Source: Garcia nutans
Lineage: Eukaryota; Streptophyta; Magnoliopsida; Malpighiales; Euphorbiaceae
Length of the DNA: 64,000 bases
Direction: 5' to 3'
NCBI GenBank assembly: GCA_947685225.1
Contig: CANTUV010000014.1
Coordinates: 2,480,001 to 2,544,000, forward strand
Below, one piece after another: positions 36,592 through 46,654 of the stretch. The position numbers and the translations under genes are program-made. The notes under the pieces are model-generated. The model searched no databases. It was not told where the DNA came from and saw only the letters and a program-made list of their open reading frames with translations. Numbering within the stretch: the first letter of the stretch is position 1; each line of letters opens with the position of its first letter.

Positions 36592-37130
36592 TTGTGCACA
36601 AATAAAAAAAAAACCAATGGTAATGAAAAGGTAAGATTAGGGAAGAACATATCTGCTGTGATTAAAAGAAAGCTATCTCCAAAGTGTAAAGATCAAGGTA
36701 TGCTAGCAATTTCTTATAGAATAGGTGATTTGGGCATAAAGAAAGCCATGTGTGATTTAGGAGCTTCTATAAATGTCATGTCATTGTCTATCTACGCCTC
36801 TTTAAAGGCTAGTCCTTTGAAAAAAAACTAGTGTGATTATTCAGTTAGTTAATAAGTCTGTGGTTTACCTAAAAGGGTTGTTAAAAGATATTTTAGTTCA
36901 GGTTAATGGACTAATTTTTTCAGTAGATTTTTATATTCTTGATATGGAAGAGGATAAATCTTCTAATTGCTCTGATATTTTATTAGGGAGACCTTTTCTT
37001 AGCACGGCTAGAATAAAAATTGATGTTAATGATGGTACATTAACTATAGAGTTTGATAGAGAAATTATAAAATTTAATGTTTATAATGTTATAAGTACCT
37101 TAGTGATGTATCATGTGTATATGGATTGGA
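36592..37130 (+). pseudogene. Athila-like protease domain pseudogene
   Basis: The aspartic protease region reads CDLGASINVMSLSIYASL near 36750. In this family DLGAS replaces the usual D-S/T-G. A frameshift at about 36830 separates it from the rest, which has FYILDMEED and ILLGRPFLSTAR near 36925-37010. Both parts match the order known for Athila polyproteins. Confidence 0.85.
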
Positions 37131-37544
37131 TGTCATAGATTCTTTAAGTTAAAGAGCTTAATGTTTTTGACAATTTAAACACTGTTATTTGCAAAAGTCT
37201 TGATACATATAGCTTAAAGAATCTAGATGACAAGTTTGTTGTAGGTGAAACTCTTCAAGAGGTGGTGTACGAACTGGGAGCCCTCAAAAATATGAAGAAA
37301 AGTACACCCAAATCTGACTTACTAGCATCTCATACTAAAATTTTACCTTCTGTCATCCAGGCACCAAGTCTGGAGTTGAAACCACTGTATGAACATTTAA
37401 AATATATATTTTTAGAAGAAGGAGAAAGCCTACCAGTGATAATTTCCATCAAACTCAGCAGGAAAGAGGAAGAAGATCTTATTCGAGTGCTTAGGGAGTA
37501 TAAAAAAGCTATTAGGTGAATAATTGCTGATATAAAAGGAATTT

Positions 37545-38900
37545 CACCTTCAACTTGCATGCATAAAATTCTTATGGAGGAAGATAGCAAGCCAAAAAGA
37601 GAAGCACAAAGAAGATTGAACCCACCAATGATAGAGGTAGTCAAGAAAGAAATTTTAAAGCTTCTTGATGCAAGTGTGATTTATCCCATTTTAGATAGCA
37701 AGTGGGTAAGTCCGGTCTAGGTAGTGCCTAAAAAGACAGGTTTGACTGTAGTCAAGAATGCGGATGATGAGTTGGTTTCAACTCGTGTTTAAAATGGATG
37801 GAGAGTTTGCATTGATTACAGGAAATTAAACGCAACTATAAGAAAGGACCACTTCCCCCTCCCGTTTATAGATCAGATATTGGAACATCTCACAGGTAAG
37901 ACCCATTACTATTGTCTTGATGGCTATTCGGGCTTTTATTAGATTCCAGTAGCACCAAAGGACCAAGAAAAGTCTACTTTCACTTGCCCATTTGGAACCT
38001 TTGCCTACGGCAAATGCCATTTGGTCTTTGTAATGCTCCAGCCACATTTCAGAGGTGTATGGTAAGTATATTTTCTAAATATGTTAAGAACATTATAGAA
38101 GTTTTCATGGATAATTTCACCGTGTATGAAAATTCCTTTGGTGAGTGTTTGTCTAACCTGACTAAAATTCTTGAAAGATGCTTAGAGTTAAATCTTATAT
38201 TAAATTATAAAAAGTGTCATTTTATGGTTGATCAAGGATTGTTTTTAAGGCATATTATGTCAGAGAGAGGAATTGAAGTTGATAAGGCAAAGGTTGATGT
38301 AATTAAGTCTTTATCTTACTCCACAAGTGTGCAGAAAGTTCAATCTTTCCTTGGCCATGCAGGTTTCTACAGACGCTTCATCAAGGATTTTTCAAAATTT
38401 GCCCAACTCTTGTGCCAGCTGCTGCAAAAAGAAGTGGAGTTTAATTTTGATGATTCTTATAAGAAATCATTTGATATACTCAAAGACATACTGATCTCTG
38501 CCCCAATTATATAGCCACCATATTAGAATTTGCCCTTTGAAATAATGTGTGATGCTAGCAATCACGCTGTGGGAGCAGTGCTCGGGCAAAGAAGTGGAAG
38601 GGAACCTCGTGTTATTTACTATACGTCAAGGACTCTCGATGAAACCTAATCGAATTACTCCACTACGAAAAAAGAGCTTCTAACTATAGTTTTTGTTTTA
38701 GAAAAATTTCGTTCTTATCTTCTTGGTACTAAAGTTATCATTTATTCTGACCATACAGCTTTAAAATATCTACTTAAGAAGAAAGATGCCAAACCACGAC
38801 TTATTCGGTGGGTACTCTTGCTGCAAGAGTTCGATTTGGAAATAAGAGATAAGAAGGGGTTAGAAAATTCAGTAGCAGATCATCTCTGTCGATTGCTAGT
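37545..38900 (+). pseudogene. Athila-like reverse transcriptase and RNase H pseudogene
   Basis: The RT includes WRVCIDYRKLN near 37800, DHFPLPFIDQ and MPFGLCNAPATFQRCM at 37984-38060. The catalytic box reads VFMDNFTVY where the family has FMDDF, so one catalytic Asp is Asn. RNase H begins IMCDASNHAVGAVLGQ near 38545 and continues with VIYYTSRTLDE and IYSDHTALKYL. Stops occur at about 37720, 37790, 37940 and 38514. Integrase, which should follow, is absent. Confidence 0.88.
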
Positions 38901-39159
38901 GAACGAGGACCAATTTCAATTAAGGATGAATTTTCGGATGAACACCTCTTTTCTGTCAAACAATCGATGCCCTGGTATGCTGACATTGTAAATTTCTTGA
39001 CTTCTAACATTTTTCCAAATGATATTTCTAGAGTTGAGAAGGATAAAATCAAGAAGAAAGCTAGATATTATGTCTGAGATGATCCGTATTTGTGGAAGCA
39101 TTATTTTGATAAGATAATTAGGAGATGCGTCGATGAAAGTGAGATTTTGGCCAAATTAG

Positions 39160-39571
39160 TGGCCTTTGCGGGCCCGGTTGGGTAGTTTTGGCCAAATTAC
39201 CCGGGTCAACTTGCAGCTGTGATGGTTGAGGCTTTAGCTTTGAAGCAAGCGTGTCTTTGGCTCAAAGAGCATGAGATGGAATCATTTGTGGTGGAGATAG
39301 ATTGTGCTGCGATAGTGGCTGGACTAAATTCTGCTGATAATTATATATCTCCTCTTGGAAAAGTCCTTAAAGATGTAGTGGTTTTATTTAGTCAAATTAA
39401 AAGCTCTTGTGTTTTTGTAAGATGAACAGCGAACAGAGTGGCTCACTCTTTAGCTAAAGCTTTTTGTTCCTATGTTGTTACTCATTCTTAGATTGATTGT
39501 CTTTCTTTTCTCAATGACGTAATTCTTTCTGATAGTCAATAATAATTCTATCAATTTTTTGTTAAAAAAAA
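39160..39571 (+). mobile_element. L1-type LINE, piece 3 (RNase H and 3' end)
   Basis: From about 39200 the frame reads PGQLAAVMVEALALKQACLW and VVEIDCAAIVAGLNS. After a stop at 39422 it continues TANRVAHSLAKAF. This is the RNase H-like C-terminus of plant L1 LINEs (RVT_3 family). The 3' end is an A-rich tail at about 39563-39571, directly followed by the target duplication. About 100 codons between the zinc region and this piece are missing, lost together with the gypsy 3' half. Confidence 0.82.
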
Positions 39572-39583
39572 TAATAATTCGTT
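39572..39583. repeat. 3' target-site duplication of the LINE
   Basis: TAATAATTCGTT, identical to 21633-21644, directly after the A-rich LINE tail. Confidence 0.7.
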
Positions 39584-40350
39584 AAATAAAAAGTTGTTAT
39601 ATTTTAGTTAAATTATATTTTTCATTATATTTGGTATGAATATTTTGAGATATAAATTATAGATTTTAGCTACATATATATGGTAATTTGTAGACAATAC
39701 TATTTTTAAATTACTGTCCAACCTGGACAATTCAATACATTTTCAATTATTTGAGGACACCGAACGAATACTAAGGCTAATATATAAATTAAATTATTGA
39801 AAATATTTATGAAGATATTTTATTAAATCATGGTATAAAACTCTATATAATAGAAATTTCGGTAGAGTTTCATCTATATTAGTGTATATATATAAACCTA
39901 ATCATTTAAAGTTTAACGTTATTGCAAATGAAAAACACTTTTAATATATCACTTTTATACCATCCAAACTTTAATAATTCAAATATAAACTCAAACACTT
40001 TAAATATTTATCACATACAATAATAAAAAATAATAAGAAAATAAATTCAACATAAAATTTAACAATTATATTCTCCATAATCTAATTAAATTCAAAGTCA
40101 AAAATTCAAAGTCAAAAAATTGAAAAATACCAGAAATTAAAAAAAAATTACAGTATTGTTTATTCAATTACATAGTATTTTTTTTAAATACAGAAAAAAA
40201 TCATAGAAAATTATAAAACACACAAACAAATAAACAACAAATAATTTTTCTACAAATGAATTTGCTACCCACAAATGTTATATAAATTTTTAGGATATAT
40301 AATTATATAAATTTTTGTTTTTTAAAATTCAAAACAATAATTCAATCATT
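39584..40350. other. intergenic, no gene seen
   Basis: AT-rich spacer with short direct repeats (AAAATTCAAAGTC, about 40095-40125). No coding signal. Confidence 0.5.
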
Positions 40351-40676
40351 ATTATACAGAAAATGTTGTAGTTGCCAACCGACACCTCTGTCTTTTAGCA
40401 AATGCAGCAGTAACATATTTTACCAAGTAAAATAGTTGTTTGTCGCTTTATAAAGCTCTTGGTAATTGTTGAATATTTACCGACAACGGTTGGTATTCAG
40501 CACATATCATCGGCAACATGTTGTGCCAAATTTACTGACCTTTGCTATAATCATTTGGCAACTTTCATCGTTAAACACCGGCGCCAAAATTTTAATGACA
40601 TTTTTACTGATAAATGTATATTATATGTCGATAATCCGTCTTTAAAATTCATAATTTTTCTCTATTTATTTTCCTA

Positions 40677-40681
40677 CTAGT
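40677..40681. repeat. 5' target-site duplication CTAGT
   Basis: CTAGT directly before the 5' LTR is repeated directly after the 3' LTR at 45419-45423. Confidence 0.95.
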
Positions 40682-40983
40682 TGTCAGAATTTAGTGCAAC
40701 TTATTGCTGGTTGAATTAGTCAAGTTATTCATTTTTATTAAGAGTCTGTTAGCTTAATTTGTTCCTTTATTTATGCAAATAAATTAGATGCACGTTAAGT
40801 AGTTTTGTGCAAATCAGTTGAGTCTTTATAGGAGTTATTTTTAGTTTAAATAGAAGTCTTACTGTTAGTAAAATGTAGCAGCAGTACAGTGCTTCATCTT
40901 TCAATTTTCTTTGTATTATCTTTCTTGAATAATAATAATAATTATCAGATTTATTCTCACTTTTGAGTGTAGATATTGTGTCA
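40682..40983 (+). repeat. copia 5' LTR (302 bp)
   Basis: TGTCAGAATT...TTGTGTCA, identical to 45117-45418. A TATA-like TTTATAGGAG lies near 40827. Confidence 0.97.
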
Positions 40984-40985
40984 TT

Positions 40986-40997
40986 TGGTATCAGAGC
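40986..40997 (+). other. primer binding site (initiator tRNA-Met type)
   Basis: TGGTATCAGAGC begins two bases after the 5' LTR; it is a perfect match to the standard copia site. Confidence 0.95.
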
Positions 40998-41039
40998 AGG
41001 AGTTGGTAACCAAGTGTTTGATATTATTACTCAACCAAG

Positions 41040-41528
41040 ATGAATGGGGGAAGTGCTTCTACGGGTATAGCTATCGAAAAGCTTGTTGGCAATAATTATA
41101 ATTATTGGAAGTTATGTATGGAAGCTTTTCTACAGGGGCAAGATTTGTGGGATTTAATCGAAGGTGATGACACAGAAATTCCAGCAGATACTCCACAGAA
41201 TGTTGAATTACGCAGAAAATGGAAGATTAAGTGTGGAAAAGCTTTATTTACCTTGCGAACTTTGATAAGCAAGGAATACATTGATCATGTTCGTGATTTA
41301 AAGTCACCAAAGCAAGTGTGGGAAACACTTCAAAAGCTGTTCACTAAGAAAAATACAGCTCGATTGCAATTTCTGGAGAATGAACTAGCCGTGGTAACTC
41401 AAGGTAATTTTTCTATTGAAGAATATTTCTTGAAAGTAAAAAATATGTGTTCTGAAATTTCAGAATTAGATGCGGAGGAGCCAGTGAGTGATGCTCGATT
41501 ACGGCGTTATCTTATTCGTGGATTATGA
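41040..41528 (+). CDS. copia gag N-terminal part, ended by an in-frame stop
   Basis: 162 residues, MNGGSASTGIAIEKLVGNNY..., with the copia gag (DUF4219/UBN2-type) block: NYNYWKLCMEAFLQGQDLWD, SPKQVWETLQKLF and ARLQFLENELA. It stops at TGA after LRRYLIRGL. The next codons (KDLMPFVSSIQGW) continue the same frame and the family's usual sequence, so the stop is a point change in a gag-pol frame rather than a natural end. CGA (Arg) to TGA by a single C-to-T change is the simplest origin. The product would be a truncated capsid protein lacking the zinc knuckles. Confidence 0.93.
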   Translation: MNGGSASTGIAIEKLVGNNYNYWKLCMEAFLQGQDLWDLIEGDDTEIPADTPQNVELRRKWKIKCGKALFTLRTLISKEYIDHVRDLKSPKQVWETLQKLFTKKNTARLQFLENELAVVTQGNFSIEEYFLKVKNMCSEISELDAEEPVSDARLRRYLIRGL

Positions 41529-41537
41529 AAAGACCTT

Positions 41538-44500
41538 ATGCCCTTTGTTTCTTCAATACAAGGGTGGGCAAATCAGCCTACAATTATTGAATTGGAGAAT
41601 TTGCTTTCTAATCAGGAAGCTTTGATTAAGCAAATGACTAGCAGCAACAAGCTTTCTCCAAAGTCAGAAGATGTGTTGTATGTCAAAGATCAAAGGAGAA
41701 AGAATTTCCATTCAAAGCCTTCATCAAGCAATGGGAATCAATTCAGAAGTGAGGAGTTGTCAAAGAAACCATTTAAAGCTTGTTACAGGTGTGGAAAACC
41801 TGGACATCTTAAACGAGATTGTCGGGTGAAAGTGGTGTGTGATCGTTGTGGAAAGCCAGGCCATATTAAGCAAAATTGCCGAGTCAAAATGCAGGAATCA
41901 GAAGCAAATGTTGTACATGAAAGTAGAAATTCTCCATATCAATCTTGGGAACACTGTTTAACCATTGAGGTTCTTGACCAGCCAACAAATGTGACTTCAG
42001 CTGTACATCAAGATGATGTCTCTGCAGATGCTCATGCCTTTATTGACTACAACGAAGAATGGATTGTCGATTCTGGTTGTTCTCATCATGCAACTGGAAA
42101 TGAAACTCTTCTATCAGATGTTCGTCCACATTGTCAAAAGAAGGTTATTGTGACAGCTGATAATTCAATGCATCCTGTGATGAAAGAAGGAGATTTGAAT
42201 GATGGGAGTGTTCTTCTCAAAGACGTTTATCATGTTCCTGGTTTGAAGAAAAATCTTGCTTCTGTATCACAAATAACAGATTCAGGAAGGTATGTTCTTT
42301 TTGGTCCTAAAGATGTTCAAATTCTTTCAAATGTGAAACATGTTGCTGCTGATATTCTGTTCTGTGGAAAAAGAAAAGAATCTTTGTATGTTTTATCTGC
42401 TAGTGATGAATATATCAAGAAGGCTGGTCATAATGCAAGCTCAACGCTTTGGCATGCTCGTTTGGGTCATGTGGGTTTTCAGTTGCAGAAAATATCCACA
42501 AACCAACTTCTTGATGGTGTTCCTGTTTTTAAAGATATTCAGCATGATGAGATTTGTCCGGGCTGTCAATATGGCAAGTCTCATCGTCTTCCTTTCCCAA
42601 ACTCAAAGAGTAGAGCTTCAACAGTATTAGAATTAATTCATTCTGATCTTTTGGGACCAACACGAACAGCAAGCTATACCGGCCTTCGTTACGTGATGGT
42701 GATTGTGGATGATTTTTCTCGTTTCAGTTGGGTATACTTCTTAGAACACAAAAGTGAGGCTTTTTCAAAGTTTATTCAGTTTAAGCATGATGTAGAAAAA
42801 GAATTTGAATTGAAAATCAAGTGCTTGCGCACCGATAATGGAGGGGAATTTCTTTCAAATGATTTTATGGAATACTGTAAGGAGCATGGGATTCAGCGTC
42901 AAATGACTTGTCCAGAAACCCCGCAACAAAATGGGGTGGCTGAGCGCAAGTTAGCTCATCTTACATCAGTTTGCTTATCTTGGCTGCATGCGAGGAGTCT
43001 TCCAAGAGAGTTATGGGCATCAGCTTTTCAAATAGCTTGCCATGTCGTAAATCGTCTGCCTCCATGGCCAGGGATAGAATCATCACCATTCGAGCTGATC
43101 TATCATCGCAAACCCAATGTGAGTTATTTTCGTATTTTTGGGTCTATTTGTTATGTTCATGTACTGAAACATAATCGAACTAAACTTGACCCAAAGGCCA
43201 AGAAATGCATTTTTGTTGGCTATGATACTCATAGAAAGGGTTGGAGGTGTATGGATTTGGAAACAAAGAAGGTTACTGTATCTCGTGATGTGGTGTTCGA
43301 TGAAATTTCATCCTACAAAGATGATGCAGATGGCAGCAAAAGTACAACTACTCTTGCACTCTTTCCTGATGATTCTACATTAGGGAGAAGAGATTCTTCA
43401 ATTGCGAGAGGCATTCAAGCTGAGGAGAATACTGAAGCCACAAATATTGAACTTCCCACAAGAAAAAATCCTCTAAGACAGAAAAAGTTACCAGGTCATT
43501 TGTCTGACTTTGTAGTTGACATAAATCAATTTTCTGTTCTGTCTTGTTTTTTCATGGGAGATACAAGTGAAAATGAGCCGAAGTTGTACAGTGAAGCTAA
43601 AGGCATTTCAGAATGGGAAAATGCAATGATGGAAGAAATTTCAGCACTTGAAAATAATGACACCTGGGAGCTTGTACCAAAGCCTCATGATGCCGATTTA
43701 ATTACTTGTAAGTGGGTTTACAAGTTGAAGAAAAAGGCTGATGGTACAATTGATAGACACAAAGCTCGTCTTGTTGCTCGTGGGTTCTCTCAGCAATATG
43801 GTCGAGACTATGATGAGACTTTTAGTCCAGTCGCAAGGATGGTAACATTACGGACAATCATCTCCTTAGCTGCTAGTAAATGCTGGAAATTATGGCAGCT
43901 TGATGTGAAAAATGCTTTCCTTTACGGAGAGTTGGATCGTGATATTTTTATGGAGCAGCCGCAAGGATTTATCTCTAAGGAATATCCTGATTATGTGTGC
44001 AGACTTAAGAAGGCATTGTACGGACTCAAGCAAGCTCCTCGTGCTTGGTTTGGTAAGATTGCTCAATATCTTAATTTTTGTGGTTTTAAGTCTTCAAGTG
44101 CTGATCCGAGCTTATTTATTAAGAAAACATCAACTGTATGCACCTTGCTCTTACTTTATGTTGATGACATGATTATTACTGGTGATGATATTGCTGAAAT
44201 CAGTAGTCTCCAAGATGCTTTGTCTGTTCGTTTTGAAATGAAAAGATTAGGTGAAGCTGATTGTTTTCTGGGTTTGGAAATTAAAAAATGTGATGGTTAT
44301 TTTCTCTCTCAAAAAGGATATGCAGTAAGTTTATTGCAGCGGTTTCGTATGGAGAATTCAAGAGATAAAATTACTCCTATGGAACCAAATCTCAAATTAG
44401 CTAGAAATGAAGGGAAGTCATTAGAAGATGTCACATTCTTTCGTCAACTTGTTGGTAGTTTATTCTATTTAACTATCACAAGACCAGACATTGTCTTTTC

Positions 44501-45098
44501 AGTAGGAGTTGTGTCTCAATTTATGGATCAGCCACATGAGATTCATTTAACTGCAGCAAAAAGGATTCTTTGTTACATCAAGGGCACTCTAAATTATGGA
44601 TTAATGTATGAGCAATCGAAGTCATTTTCCTTGAGTGGTTTTGTGGATGCTGATTGGGCCGGTGACGTGAATGACAGACGCTCCACAACAGGTTTTTGTT
44701 TTACAGCAGGCTCTGCTGCAATTTCATGGTGCAGTAAAAAGCAAAGCACTGTTGCTTTGTCAAGTTGTGAAGCAGAATATGTAGCCGCTACAATGGCTAC
44801 TCAAGAATGTTTGTGGCTCAGGAGGCTTATTCAAGAAATGGTGACTAATCTCAATCAGCCAATTCAAATTAATTGTGATAATGAAAGTGCAATAAAACTT
44901 GCTGGAAATCCGGTGTTTCATGCTCGTTCGAAACACATTGAAACTCATTACCATTTTGTTCGAGAGAAAGTTTTATCGCAGGATGTTGAATTGCAGAAAA
45001 TACATACTAATGAGCAAGTTGCAGACATATTTACTAAGGCACTTTTCAAAGTGAAGTTTGAAGTTTTTCGTGAGGCACTTGGAGTTATTGAGAAATAA
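41538..45098 (+). CDS. copia gag-pol polyprotein, 1186 residues after the stop
   Basis: Residues count from the Met at 41538. Order: two zinc knuckles C-x2-C-x4-H-x4-C (82-95 and 101-114); protease WIVDSGCSHH (Asp178); pre-integrase zinc site His306, His311, Cys340, Cys343; integrase catalytic triad Asp370, Asp433, Glu469 with the proper 35-residue spacing; reverse transcriptase with LDVKNAFLYG, LYGLKQAPR and the catalytic YVDD (874-877); RNase H with DADWAGD (near 1037) and SSCEAEY; C-terminal VADIFTKAL tail. No frameshift or second stop is present. Paired zinc knuckles are less usual than one. It is in the same frame as 41040-41528 and would be translated only by stop readthrough or internal initiation. 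Confidence 0.97.
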   Translation: MPFVSSIQGWANQPTIIELENLLSNQEALIKQMTSSNKLSPKSEDVLYVKDQRRKNFHSKPSSSNGNQFRSEELSKKPFKACYRCGKPGHLKRDCRVKVVCDRCGKPGHIKQNCRVKMQESEANVVHESRNSPYQSWEHCLTIEVLDQPTNVTSAVHQDDVSADAHAFIDYNEEWIVDSGCSHHATGNETLLSDVRPHCQKKVIVTADNSMHPVMKEGDLNDGSVLLKDVYHVPGLKKNLASVSQITDSGRYVLFGPKDVQILSNVKHVAADILFCGKRKESLYVLSASDEYIKKAGHNASSTLWHARLGHVGFQLQKISTNQLLDGVPVFKDIQHDEICPGCQYGKSHRLPFPNSKSRASTVLELIHSDLLGPTRTASYTGLRYVMVIVDDFSRFSWVYFLEHKSEAFSKFIQFKHDVEKEFELKIKCLRTDNGGEFLSNDFMEYCKEHGIQRQMTCPETPQQNGVAERKLAHLTSVCLSWLHARSLPRELWASAFQIACHVVNRLPPWPGIESSPFELIYHRKPNVSYFRIFGSICYVHVLKHNRTKLDPKAKKCIFVGYDTHRKGWRCMDLETKKVTVSRDVVFDEISSYKDDADGSKSTTTLALFPDDSTLGRRDSSIARGIQAEENTEATNIELPTRKNPLRQKKLPGHLSDFVVDINQFSVLSCFFMGDTSENEPKLYSEAKGISEWENAMMEEISALENNDTWELVPKPHDADLITCKWVYKLKKKADGTIDRHKARLVARGFSQQYGRDYDETFSPVARMVTLRTIISLAASKCWKLWQLDVKNAFLYGELDRDIFMEQPQGFISKEYPDYVCRLKKALYGLKQAPRAWFGKIAQYLNFCGFKSSSADPSLFIKKTSTVCTLLLLYVDDMIITGDDIAEISSLQDALSVRFEMKRLGEADCFLGLEIKKCDGYFLSQKGYAVSLLQRFRMENSRDKITPMEPNLKLARNEGKSLEDVTFFRQLVGSLFYLTITRPDIVFSVGVVSQFMDQPHEIHLTAAKRILCYIKGTLNYGLMYEQSKSFSLSGFVDADWAGDVNDRRSTTGFCFTAGSAAISWCSKKQSTVALSSCEAEYVAATMATQECLWLRRLIQEMVTNLNQPIQINCDNESAIKLAGNPVFHARSKHIETHYHFVREKVLSQDVELQKIHTNEQVADIFTKALFKVKFEVFREALGVIEK

Positions 45099-45106
45099 GC
45101 TTGCAC

Positions 45107-45116
45107 TAAGGGAGGC
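45107..45116 (+). other. polypurine tract
   Basis: TAAGGGAGGC ends exactly at the 3' LTR start (45117). It primes plus-strand DNA synthesis in LTR retrotransposons. Confidence 0.85.
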
Positions 45117-45418
45117 TGTCAGAATTTAGTGCAACTTATTGCTGGTTGAATTAGTCAAGTTATTCATTTTTATTAAGAGTCTGTTAGCTTAATTTGTTCC
45201 TTTATTTATGCAAATAAATTAGATGCACGTTAAGTAGTTTTGTGCAAATCAGTTGAGTCTTTATAGGAGTTATTTTTAGTTTAAATAGAAGTCTTACTGT
45301 TAGTAAAATGTAGCAGCAGTACAGTGCTTCATCTTTCAATTTTCTTTGTATTATCTTTCTTGAATAATAATAATAATTATCAGATTTATTCTCACTTTTG
45401 AGTGTAGATATTGTGTCA
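45117..45418 (+). repeat. copia 3' LTR (302 bp)
   Basis: Identical to 40682-40983. It is followed by the target duplication CTAGT. Confidence 0.97.
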
Positions 45419-45485
45419 CTAGTCAATAGAATTTTGTTCGTTGGTAAATTAAATTTTGCCAGTACATTACGTGGTTCTTATAGTG

Positions 45486-46385
45486 TATAAGTTTTCTATT
45501 CTCTTTTGAGCTTTCTTTGGAGAAGAAGGAGAAGGAGGTCTCACTTTGGAAACATTCAAACAAGTTCAAGAGCTTCATTCAATCCAAACTTATAATTGAT
45601 TTATTTTTCTACTCTTGTTTTCTTCTAAAATTTTCAATTTCAACTTTATTTTCAATGTTCAAGTCCAACTTTTCTTTTAATTTAGGTTTTGTTTTGATTT
45701 ACATCGACTAGAACTCTAATTCAGAGTTAGATTATTCTTTTAATTATCCTATATAGTTAGATTATTCTTTTGATTATCCTATATAGTCAATTTAATTTGG
45801 TTTTCATTCTCTTTTATTATTTTGTTATCTCTGTACTTAATGTTTATGATTATGTGACCAATAATACTTGATTTAAAATGTTATATAATGTAATATGATT
45901 GAAAGTATAATATTAGATTAATGAGATAATAACCTTAAGAAATTTTTACTTAGATATAATAACTTTAAGATTTAATTAAATCTTCACAAAATTTAAAGAA
46001 TTAATTTAGTTTTTGTGATCATCAAGTAGACATAGGAATTAATATTAATATTAATTAGTTTTATATATTGAGAGAGTAAAACTTAATGTATGAAGATTCA
46101 ACTAATAAGCAAAGAAAATAAATTTGAGTTAATAACGTAGAAAGACTTTATAAAATCAATGGAAGAAACCCAACTCTAAGCTTTTTTATATAGAAATCAA
46201 GTTTAATTAATTTTAGATTAATTAATTTAGTTTTCCATAATTTCAATTAATTGATTTTTCAATTAATAAACAATTCAATGGTTTAGCAATTGAATTTAAA
46301 CCTTCTTTGTAGGAATGATACTATATTTATCACTATATTATTTGATGGTGATATTGTTTATTTGCAGCAAATCTAGGAATAACAC
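45486..46385. other. possible gypsy LTR remnant
   Basis: No gene. The stretch 46290-46370 (TTTGTAGGAATGATACTATA, then a TATTTATCACTATATTA-like word) resembles the end region of Athila/Tat-type LTRs, and 45830-46170 has the usual A/T-rich, non-coding style. There is a near-perfect short duplication around 45730-45785 (TTAGATTATTCTTT, GATTATCCTATATAG). This is an inference without a firm boundary. Confidence 0.35.
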
Positions 46386-46654
46386 AACACTAATGCTATA
46401 AAGTTTTTTCCCATCCTTGTTGCCAATCCAAAATAAATTCATCAGGATCTTAGATATTGTTTTTGTCATCCCGTTGGAGTTTTTAACATTGAAAGATAAG
46501 AAAAATAATCACATTTACAAACTATATATATAAGTCGGAGCATGTAGAAAATGTTTTATGTTAGCTTCACTGAAGGGTAAAAACTCAGTTTTTATGCTTA
46601 AAAGGTATACAAAGAGTGAGTTGTTATACTTAATTCTAAAGTGTTGAGTGATAT

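Larger units (their letters stand above)
33495..39150 (+). mobile_element. Athila-like Ty3/gypsy element, 3' part deleted
   Basis: It is inserted in the LINE in the same orientation. The order is 5' LTR (33495-34846), primer binding site (34852), gag (about 34918-36330), protease (about 36660-37120), reverse transcriptase (about 37545-38520) and RNase H (about 38521-38900). The reading ends at RYYVWDDPYLWK...IIRRCVDESEI near 39150. No integrase and no 3' LTR are present; LINE sequence resumes at once. Every domain has stops or frameshifts. Gag wording, the DLGASINVM protease and the TGGCGC-type primer site place it in the Athila group. Confidence 0.88.
40682..45418 (+). mobile_element. young, nearly intact Ty1/copia retrotransposon (4737 bp)
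   Basis: It has two 302-bp LTRs that are identical base for base on my reading, a perfect 5-bp target duplication, a primer binding site, a polypurine tract and a single gag-pol frame from 41040 to 45098. That frame is closed only by one TGA at 41526-41528. All copia domains are present with intact catalytic residues. It is the least decayed transposon in the window. It uses few bases outside its coding frame, as usual for short copia lineages. Confidence 0.97.
40351..45485. mobile_element. CACTA-like non-autonomous element split by copia
   Basis: Removing the copia element leaves about 390 bp (40351-40681 plus 45424-45485). Its right end is TTCTTATAGTG, one base from the classic CACTACAAGAA end in reverse; its left end, ATTATACAGAAAATG, is a weaker match. 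Just inside both ends are repeated subterminal words (TTACCGAC, ATCGGCAAC, TTGGCAAC, TTGGTAAAT, TTTGCCAG), typical of CACTA elements. No transposase is present. Confidence 0.5.

Noticed and set aside
42340..44172. Several frames of 65-96 codons within the copia gag-pol
   Set aside because: Out-of-frame shadows of the 1186-residue polyprotein.
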